The translations under genes were made by a program, and so were the position numbers. From NCBI GenBank assembly GCA_963970005.1, contig CAXAMN010029061.1, positions 420,283-484,282 of the forward strand: 64,000 bases of DNA. The letters run 5' to 3'. How positions within the stretch are numbered: position 1 is the stretch's first letter; each line of letters begins with the position of its first letter. The notes beneath the pieces are model-generated. The model was not told the origin of the DNA and made no database searches. It was given only the letters and a program-made list of their open reading frames with translations. Of the stretch, positions 55,269 to 64,000 are shown one piece after another. Source of the DNA: Durusdinium trenchii (taxonomy: Eukaryota > Sar > Dinophyceae > Suessiales > Symbiodiniaceae).

Positions 55269-57179
55269 AGACTCCAAATTCAAGACCGCGTGACTCGCAT
55301 GACGGACATGTTTTGGCTGGCAGGGTGCCAATACCACGATACGTGCCGAGTCTTATGCATTCCAAGGGCTTCCCAATATATAAATCAATCAAGCACGTGT
55401 GACTATTATACCATAGTGTTACAGTTGGTTCGTTCTTTTTGAGCTTCCGCACAGAATTCTAGTGGACGGCCAAGGAGTGCAACTTTGAAAATGGCACCTA
55501 TTTCACAAGCGCCGTGGTTACCACAACAACGCTTGATGCTATAGCCCGGGTCTGATTCTTCTGGGGTTTTGCACATGACAAATGCATTCTGTGGCGCGCA
55601 TTCAGGCAACAGATTGTGCGAATCACGGCAGCAAAGGGCTGTGAACAGAGCTTGTGGATAGTAGACACTTTTGAGGGGCATGTGGCATGTGTGACGTTCA
55701 ATCAACCAGTCTGGATGATCCTACAAGGAATGAAGGCATGACCCTCACCACTGCGTCGATGTGCGCAGAGCCAGCATTCAATGTCAGATGGCCCAGATTG
55801 TGTTTCAAAGTCAAAGGAACCGTATCAATGAAAAAAGAAGGTAAGGGATGGTAAGCGGCCCTTTTAATCAGGGCCCTAGGACCAAAGTGTGCCCTGAAAG
55901 GGACCCCATACTTTGTTTTGTATTCGCTTTCTTTTCTTTTCTCTATATTAGTATCGAAACTTGAACAGCATGTGCAAAGACCAAGACAAGTCGTGTCTTT
56001 GTTCGAGTGTCCCCAGCTTGAGCAATCATTTCTCAGGTATCTTCATATTGTGCTGCAAACAATGTGAGGACAATGGGGTGGATTCAAATGCAAGATGTGT
56101 GCTTGCGCATTGCAGCAAATTGCAAGTGTGCTTTACTATTTTGTGCCCCCATGTCTTGTGCAAGGCGTTTGGATGAACTTGATATGGACTTGAATGTGCA
56201 GCCAGGAGTGAAGGCAGCCGGGAGTCAGGGCTTTGTTTAGAAGTGGGTAGACTTTTGGGATCTCCCTGGCACTTTTACATCATGCATGTAGTTGCTATTC
56301 ATGCTGCAGGAAAGCACTTGTGTTGAAACGGAAAGTTCTTGCAAGAGTGTTGATCTGACTTTGTTGGAGTTCTCTTTTAAACTAGTGCTTTCTGCCCGTA
56401 CCGGGCTTTTTCTTCCTTGCCCACTTCTTTGCATTCCCTCGCCCAGTTACGTGTTGTTCGCTTGCGATCCCTGTGTGTGCCCTGTGTTGCTGAGAGGTGG
56501 ATGCATTAACAAAGCACAGGGCACAGTGTGCACTCACGGACCTTGCAACGCGCCTCATTCACGCCATGCTAATGCAAAAATCAGGGTTCAACTACAGTGG
56601 GCATGACAAGAGAAAGTGAATGCACCAAGCCGAGAACTTGAACATGGCCACAGGAAATGAGAGAATCGCGCAGCAAGAACCCAAGCAGATTGATGTGGGA
56701 AATGCAGAATATCGCTATGATGCAGCGAATACACAAGAGAAGAATGGCAAACAAATGAACTCTTAGAATGGAAAAGGATGAAATGTTGGAACACAAGAGG
56801 CTGATGTGAAAATCCAAGATTGGAACAGTGTGGGATTTCAAACAAGTCGTCCACCTGGGCAAACATGATTTGAGATGTGTCACCGCGATGCATAGCTCAA
56901 TCACGGGTTTGGAGCACGCAACTGGAAAGTCTGCAAACTCACAGTGTCTCTGAGACCTGGGACTTCTGAAGCAGCATACTGGGAGGGTTTGTCAGAGTCC
57001 GGTAAGAAACCATGCATATACTGTAAGACCTATTTATACATTATACACAGTAGGGATGATGAAAAAGGGAGGCTAGAGAATCATGTTTTCCAGAACTGTC
57101 CAGGGGCCCTGACTCAATGCCATTGGGAATATGGCAATACTCCACCCCATGTCACCCCGTTCCCTCACGATATCTCATC
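55269..57179. other. No gene recognised
   Basis: About 1.9 kb of single-copy sequence. No motif, repeat or convincing exon was seen. Confidence 0.4.
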
Positions 57180-57305
57180 ATCTTGCTCCTAGTAGCGATG
57201 CCCTTTGCTCCTAGTAGCGTCCTTGCTCCTAGTAGCGATGCCAGGAGCCCCTAGTAGCGTCCTTGCTCCTAGTAGCGATATGTAGCGATGCCCTTTGCTC
57301 CAATT
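57180..57305. repeat. CTAGTAG-type dispersed minisatellite, copy 5
   Basis: The best-preserved array: CTTGCTCCTAGTAGCGATGC, CCTTTGCTCCTAGTAGCG, and again with CCAGGAGCCCCTAGTAGCG. There are about six units of 20-24 bp. Confidence 0.8.
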
Positions 57306-59850
57306 TCGATCTTCAGGCATTACTTGCTTCTTTGGTTCCCGTGCATGGCTCAACTGCTTCCTGTGGCAGCTGCTTCTCGTGGCTTTCCAACATCCATTTC
57401 TCCCCATTTGCTCCGAGGAACGCAAACGAGACCAGGAAGAGGCTACTGTGCCTGAAGCTCCCATTGAGGCACGTACAAGAACGTGCGAGTGGGCCGAGTG
57501 GGTGTACGGTCAGGTGTGAACTGAAAGCTACAGCAGAAATGGGGCCTTGTGAAAAACGAGTGTGTATGTGGCCCTGCGCATTTTTGGACCCCGAGATTTC
57601 AAGAGCTTTCCTGTCATGTTGCTAGGAAAATGATGGGTAGTGCTTTGATGTACGAGGTACAGGCGTACGAGGTACGTGTGCACGAGGTCAAAACAATATT
57701 ACAGTAATGGCTGGCGGCCGCAGATATACTAGACAAGCGCCTTTTCAAGTCCGTTTGTTCTGTAGCAAGGGGGGTTGTAGGGAACAAACATAGGCAGAAC
57801 AGCGATTTGTTCATCAGTCCGTCCATCGATGATCGAGCATGTTGCAATGTTCCAGCGGGCCATGCAGATCGGTTCCCAGTTGGACAGTTCGAGGAACATA
57901 TATATATATATAATATCCAACAACAAAAAACGTTGTAAGTTAAGCACACGAACTGAACTTGTTCAACTTACTGCTACCTGAGGAGGTATCCTTCCAGGCA
58001 GAAAGACACACCTCGCACAGGCCCTAGCTTTTTCGTCTGCTATGAAAGCACAACTGAGCTACCTAGCCTCGGCTAGCCTAGCCAGATTGCTTTTCCCCAG
58101 GTTTGGGCATGCAGCCCTTCAAAACGCAGTAGTTGGATTCGATGGTGTGGAGGTGTGGAGGCAGCAGTTCGAAATGTTCGATTGCAAAGAGGGACAAAAC
58201 AGGTGTTTGACCAGAACCTCGATGATCTGGAGAATTGCGGAGGTGGGGTTGCGTTATCCTAACCTATTGTTACGATCTACTGGTAGAGTCCTTCTGCGGT
58301 TCCATACCATGATTGCTGCCATATCCACTTAAGCAGGCAACTTCTGCACCTCTGACAGGAGGCATGAGTCGATGCTTGATTGAACCTCTGCGTCATCATA
58401 CCAAACGTAGCAAGCCTTGATTTCTTTGTCCAAAGCACAAGTCTTGCTGCCTCAAGGTTCAATCAACCTCGGGTTATTGTCCACGTTTTTCCAATTTTGA
58501 ACATTGTGTTATTGGGCCGTTTGTGGCTTATCAACTTACCGTGCACAGTTGGTATTATATAACTAGTCGGAGAGTTGAAACACTAAGCAGCTTTGGAGCC
58601 GGATTTGTCAGTTTTTGGTCTAAACAGCGCAGGTGTTCAGTATTCAGTTTGGAACGACAAAACTACACTGCAAGCTGTTTTGACTAACGAGTCATTCAAA
58701 AGCTTTTCAACACGTTGCTGCGCAAAAGCGGAAGCCTGCAGGCTTCAGACAGCGACTACTGCACCAGCGACAGCTCCAGCTTCAAACCTGCAGGTGAGAT
58801 CCCGATTTGTGACAATGTTGTGTATGCACAGGAGCATTTCATATGCACCGTCAACTTGTGTTCAGCTCTTTAAAACTCCTTTGAAGGGTGAAGACTTGTT
58901 TGCGCGTATGCCGTCGTATGCCCTTCCCTTCCTTGTGAACTTGAGTCAGCATTGTAGGAATACACAACGACCCCCTGGTCAACATGCACATGCTACATGC
59001 CCGGACCTTTTGGGGGTGTGAACTGCATGTTGGCGCTATGTTCGAAGTCTATTTTATTTCCTGGCTATTGTTTCAGAGTATCCGTGGTTTGTTGTGTTTA
59101 CTGAGGCAGTGCATCCCCGGTGTGAGGACAAGGAGTGTTTCTTGCCCAGCCGGAGTAACCTGCCAGGACAGAAGTAGACAGCTTGAAAGCATCGTTGCTA
59201 CTTTGCGAGCCTATGGCATCCTATGATGTGACTATGCGTATATTTTTGTGACCAAGCAATCATCCAAAGACAATATGGCCTTCCAAGACCCATTCTGGCC
59301 AAAAAAAGGTTTGGTTGAGGTGAAGTTGAGGTGAAGAAGGGCTACTCGTGCTTATTTTGGTTGTTTCGTTGTTGGCTGCGGAACCTGCTTGATTCCTGTT
59401 TGGTGCTTGGCTGCTTACTAGATAAGCATGTCGTTCAGCACTAGTCACTAGTGTTGTTTCTTATCCTTTATGTGTTGCGTTGCCTATCCATTGCTGGGCA
59501 GCAGAACCAGAGAAACATTCAACAGGTCAACTTGATCTGACGTCGTTTGTGGATACTCAATACTCAGCATTACACGGCTGAAGTTTGTGAAGTTTGTTAC
59601 TTGGAGCTGCGTTGGTTCGTACATTGTCAGAATGAGCTGGGATAGTGCGGCGGCGGTCATTCTAACTCCTTCGAAACTACCTTGCAGAATTGACATGTCG
59701 TGTTCTCTCAAAGACAGTTGCTCCGAGGTTTTAAGTTCGGCACAACTGTGACTGAAACTTTGGATCTATTGTATTTGTCAGAAAACTTGAAAACCAGAAT
59801 TGACAAGGATGTGGTCGTTTGAAGTAGGGCTTTGTGTTTTGGAGTTGCAC
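57306..59850. other. No gene recognised
   Basis: Contains a (TA)n tract near 57,897-57,912. Open frames at 58,042-58,332 and 58,593-59,021 on the + strand show no family motif. Confidence 0.4.
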
Positions 59851-59854
59851 AAAG

Positions 59855-59947
59855 CCCGTAGTAGTGTTCTTTTGTTCCTAGTAGTACGGCCAGGAGCCCC
59901 TAGTAGCGATGCCCTTTGCTCCTAGTAGCGTCCTTGCTCCTAGGGAT
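59855..59947. repeat. CTAGTAG-type dispersed minisatellite, copy 6
   Basis: The unit order (GTTCCTAGTAGTACGGCCAGG, then AGCGATGCCCTTTGCTCCTA, then AGCGTCCTTGCTCCTA) is nearly the same as at 57.2 and 22.6 kb. Confidence 0.75.
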
Positions 59948-62900
59948 GTTGGCCTTGCACGTTGGCCAGGAGGGCAGAACTGTTGCACTCATGCCACGCC
60001 TTGCCAATGATAAGCTTATTCACGCCGCTATGCGGCTGGGTCCGCCCAGACCGGGAGAAATGTCTGATTGTTTCCATCATTGAGACCGTTACGTGCTTTG
60101 GAAGCCCTGCATCGAACCATATGAGTCAGAGACAGGCAATTTGAGGCAATGCCCTTTTTGACACCGAGCACCTGCCATCTAGAGGCTGCTGTTTGACACT
60201 GCGAGCTTTAGTACAGATTACTTGTTGCTAGTAGAACTAAACATGCAACTTCATGTGTGCGTGAGATGTTGCGGAGCCCTTTGTGACGCATGCTTCTTGT
60301 GACAAACAGCTGTTCAAAAGATGTTCTGAGTGCTACTAAAATACATAGGTTCCCACCGTCCCGGCTCTACCTGGCTAGTACGAACCCCTAGCCAGCGAGC
60401 CGTACCATGAAGCCGCTGGTACCTGGCTATTTTTGACCAAATCTCAAAAACCTCAACGTTCTTTTAACTGTTTCAAGAACGCCTCAAAAAGTTGCGTGTC
60501 CAAAAACATCCAAAAACCTTCATCAAATGCCGGTATGTACCGCGGTTTTTGCACTCGATGTTCAACAACCTTCAAAAGCTCGGGTTTCTTGACCGAAAAA
60601 TAGCCCCCCCCCCCCGCTCAAGCTGAAACCTTGCGATTGACTATGCCACCCGGATACACGCGCCCCAATACCTTCGGTGCGGGCGGCTTTTAGATTCTCG
60701 ACATCTCAGCGGTGGCACAGCACAGCTCTATCTGAATTCGACTCCTGCTCACCCGAGCAAAGTGATCGCACAGGAACGGCAGTGTAGCTTGAGCAGAGTA
60801 AGGAGAGAACGTGATGCCCCTTTTGCAAGCAGGAGCCAAAACCTTCCTCTGCTCAATCATGCGTGTGCAAGCACTGCTCTGATTGTGATGTGCTGCTCTT
60901 CGTTTCGAACTCAGTGCCAGTGTGTGAACACACCTATATGTATAGAGCAGTTATATATGTACATATAGAAGTGAGACTTTGGATGTGTTCCTTGGTACGT
61001 GCCTGCCAGAGTCAGCACTCTCAATCTCTCACACACACACAAACGTCGGAATACCTGTTCCAAGCATCATTGCAATGATACCTCTCCAGGTTCTCATCAC
61101 GGCATTTGCCTACCTCTTCCAAGGGGTCGTGTCCTTCTTGCTGTGGCTGGGCTTCTTGGTGGTGGCGTTCCTGGAAGAGGTCGTGAAACTGATGGGAAGA
61201 CATCAGACAGCAAGTGTCAGAAAGCGCTGAATCGTCCAGTTTAGTCAATCGCCTTAGTGTGCAGAAGAAGGAACAATCAAAAATTATAAACATGTTATGT
61301 AACAACAGTTCCTTTTCGCTTTTTGTTGTGGCTGGCACAGCATTCCTCCGAAGGACGACTACATAGACATGTCCATTGGTCTCAAATGCAACCTTCTCAG
61401 CATGCAAACAATGCAACGAAGGCAGAGCAGGATTGACTCCAAGGTAGAAGTTATGTCAAGCAAGCATTGCATCTCAAGAATGTCTCGGTCAAGAAAGCTG
61501 CGACTGCTCAAAAGCATTCATCCAAGTGCCGCAGAATAGTACTCCAGAGTTAGTTTTGCAAGCTGAAAACCCAGGCATTGGCTGCTTTTGTAAATTCCTG
61601 CCAATCATAACAAAGCTGCTTGGCATCTTAAGGGAAGACCCAAGGCCTGTCTCAAAGAGGTTTGTCTAAGACTGGACTGCCCCTGTAAGACCCAGGATCA
61701 TGACGTATGCCACCATGCTGCTCATCATTCTTCTCACAATCACAGTTGGTTGCCTAGCATCTCACCACCTTGACAACCGTGAATCTTGCATCCGAGATGC
61801 AAGGCATTGGTTCCTATTGGTGATGCCTTCTCAGACTGCAAGGATAATGCAACGTTCACAATGCTCGTGTCAAGCTGAGCTGGCTGTCAATCCGCATCCG
61901 GTGCATCGTTCTAAGAAGTCTTGTCAATCAATACATCGCGAGGCCATTGGAGGCATTTGTGTTTGGGCTGCAGCCTTACAAATCTCAAAGTCACAGCTTT
62001 TGGCTCTCATAGTTTCTTGTTGCACCTGCAATCTACTTGTTATACAAGTCATTGACTGAATGCTGCCCATCAAATGCAGAGGTTGTGCAATTGATTGTTG
62101 GCGTCTACATGCACAAGTACAAGCCGAGACCTGAATTGTTCCTGCTGGGGGCACGCTTGGAGTGCGAATGTGTTTCGATGTTTCACCGTTTCTACTCGGT
62201 CTTTGAAAGGGCTAGGAAGACAAGGGCTGTCCGCCCGTTGCTACCCATTGGGTGGCTATGTTTGAGAAACAACTCAAGTTGTTTGTATCCTGAAGATGTT
62301 CAATTAGTATGTTTGTCCATGTTGACTGTGTCTCCCGGCCGCGTGCTTATGCTTGTCCACTTTGCTGTGAATGGAGGGTGCTATGAATCAACAAGATTCT
62401 TCAGCAGTTATGCCTTCCGCTGTTTCTTTGGCTTATGTGCCTAAGATCGAAGGCCAATGCCACCCTGGCTTCATACCGCATCATCTTCAGGGGCTGCAAT
62501 CTCAGGAAAAGGAACATGTTCCAATGCGTCATTTCCCTCAAAAAGGCAGAAGAGAAGAAAAGGAACAGGATGCCTTTGTTTGTTGCTTTTCTACCTACAG
62601 CACTTAGCAGTCTGGAATGTCGAACACTGAGACTTCGAAGTGCACATCCTTTGCCAAACCAAGATCAAGCGGCTCTTCTTCAAGCCCCTGAATGTAGTTG
62701 GACCGTGAGACATGTCTTCCTTTTGAATCTCCAGGTATTGAGATAAACAGTGTTCAACCCGAGAGTACGTTCACATCTTTGGTATTCTCAAGTTAGCACT
62801 GCCTGGGCTCGAATTGCCTTCTAGAGAAAATTGATGAGAAGTGAAAATTCCAATTGCGCAGTTTCACCAAGTAGCAATTTACCCGACGCAGTTTAGTTGC

Positions 62901-63707
62901 GATGCCGCGCATCCATTCATGACGCTAAAGCCGTTGATTGCAGGTTGACATTGAGAGCATCTTGGAGCGACGGAAAACGCCCGGCATCGTAGTCAAGTCA
63001 GCAGAAGCATGCAGAAGCCCTCTCAAAGCCTTAAGCTGCCAAAAGCTGTTGTGTTGGGAATGGCAGCTGTCACCATGGGAGAGATTATGGGAGAACCATG
63101 GAGAACCCACCTCACTGTTTTCTCACCTACCGATTTGTTTTCTTTCCTCTTTGTTTGTCCAAAGTCTATTGCGGCCCCACCCTTCACCCTGGAGCTGTCA
63201 ATTGTTTCTGTTTGTCTCTCTTGGTGTCAAAATGTGTCAAATGTAATTCCTTTTATCCAAGGACCCTTTGCTCTTCTCAGTGGTATCTACAGGGGGTTCT
63301 ATACAACATTTTAGCAGTGCAACCGCACAGCAAACCAAGTGCATTGTGCTTTTAGAAAGCACATGAAAGCACAGCACAGAATCACCTCGCTTGGCAAGCA
63401 ATGTTCAACGAGGTTATTTGACGTTTGGTCCGACTGGTCCAACTCTTTGTCGACAACATGTTATTTGGCTCTAGCAACAGCCCAAGCCGCCTCTTGATTA
63501 TACTCCTACAGCATGTGTCACATTACTGACCCTACATTGAATGATCTCCCTATCTCTCTCCTTCATGCACCTTTGTCGTGTCTTGTCCAAAGTGTCGTGT
63601 TGGCTCACGTCGTGTATATTGAATCGTGCAAAAAAATTTACACCAGCATAGACCCAAATAGCTAGGCAGAATCCCACGACCTGTTGACATGCGACTGGCT
63701 GGAACAA
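59948..63707. other. No gene recognised
   Basis: A + strand frame at 60,979-61,230 encodes a strongly hydrophobic stretch (LQVLITAFAYLFQGVVSFLL and a second hydrophobic run) that could be membrane segments of an exon. The 62,037-62,444 frame is 135 codons long without a known motif. A C-run lies at 60,605-60,617. None of these is supportable as a named gene. Confidence 0.4.
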
Positions 63708-63945
63708 GAATGTACGCAGCCTGCGCAGCCAGCTTACGGCACCTCCACAGCGCGCACAATCAGCTGACACCAGCACCGGTGCGCTTTGCCAGCTGACAAC
63801 ACCGGCAGCGGCGCCAGCACCCGACCAGCGCCGCCGCCGGTCTTAAACGCGCGCTCAGCCAGCTCACGGCACCAGCACCCAGGACCACAACAAGCACCAG
63901 CACCGACACCCTTTCGAAAGCGCGCGCAGCCAGCTCATTCCTATT
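63708..63945. repeat. GC-rich degenerate repeat (CGCGCAGCCAGCTCACGGCACC)
   Basis: Three imperfect occurrences of GCGCGCxCAGCCAGCT(C/T)A are followed by CAGCACC-rich spacers near the right edge of the window. On the - strand they give Ala/Val/Leu/Gly-rich frames that I do not count as coding. Confidence 0.55.
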
Positions 63946-64000
63946 GGCAAAGAACCCCATAGCTATCCCTATTTGGGGAATAACAACGTATGATCTTGCG

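Noticed and set aside
60350..60440. Inverted repeat around TACCTGGCTAGTACG / CGTACCATG
   Set aside because: The arms are short and imperfect, with no flanking duplication; likely chance.
60979..61244. Small membrane protein with two hydrophobic segments
   Set aside because: The frame is short, overlaps other open frames and lacks any family motif. Noted only in the gap entry.

Overview
This is a eukaryotic nuclear window that I read as dinoflagellate (Symbiodiniaceae-like). Genes are split into short exons whose inferred introns begin with GT, GC or GA and mostly end AG|G. The window is full of satellites and degenerate retroelements of families I associate with dinoflagellate genomes, and there is a small sequence resembling the dinoflagellate spliced leader. 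Most of the 64 kb is non-coding. Exon joins below were made by eye from reading frame and family motifs.

Host genes are few, and all recognised ones lie on the + strand. A circularly permuted GTPase of the YqeH/NOA1/RIF1 family runs from 6,058 to 11,537. Its motifs appear in the order NKxD, Walker A (GxxxxGKS), DTPG, and a likely zinc-ribbon exon lies far upstream at 2,144-2,202. A two-exon membrane-anchored glycosyltransferase-like gene (2,793-5,110) sits between that exon and the GTPase core. A selenoprotein W (Rdx family) gene with an in-frame TGA in a CGGU motif lies at 20,742-21,174.

Mobile DNA fills much of the rest. (1) A decayed Copia-type LTR element on the - strand at 13.83-18.29 kb has lost its protease and reverse transcriptase core. 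(2) A 1,820-bp non-autonomous DNA transposon at 26,876-28,695 has an 11-bp terminal inverted repeat, palindromic subterminal repeats and a perfect 8-bp target duplication. (3) A DIRS-like (tyrosine-recombinase) retroelement on the + strand begins near 34.3 kb and resumes at 46.0-51.0 kb. Besides recombinase, methyltransferase-like, RT and RNase H regions it carries a cysteine-phosphatase-like domain and a DUF4326-like domain. (4) Inside that retroelement sits an 11,454-bp DNA element (34,535-45,988) with inverted GGCCGGWTCCTACTTA ends, CTACTTA-rich subterminal arrays, a DDE-type transposase gene and several accessory genes, all on the - strand.

The most unusual signal is in element 4. A 15-nt mini-hairpin (AGCGG-ACACA-CCGCT) and close variants occur about 22 times. 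They sit in nearly every inferred intron and intergenic spacer of the element, in no confident exon, and I saw none elsewhere in the window. The stem is kept while the loop varies, which suggests a selected or actively copied structure.

The remaining sequence (11.5-13.8, 18.3-20.7, 21.2-26.8, 28.7-34.2 and 51.4-64 kb) holds satellites, a dispersed CTCCTAGTAGCG-type minisatellite at six sites, local duplications and no gene I can name.
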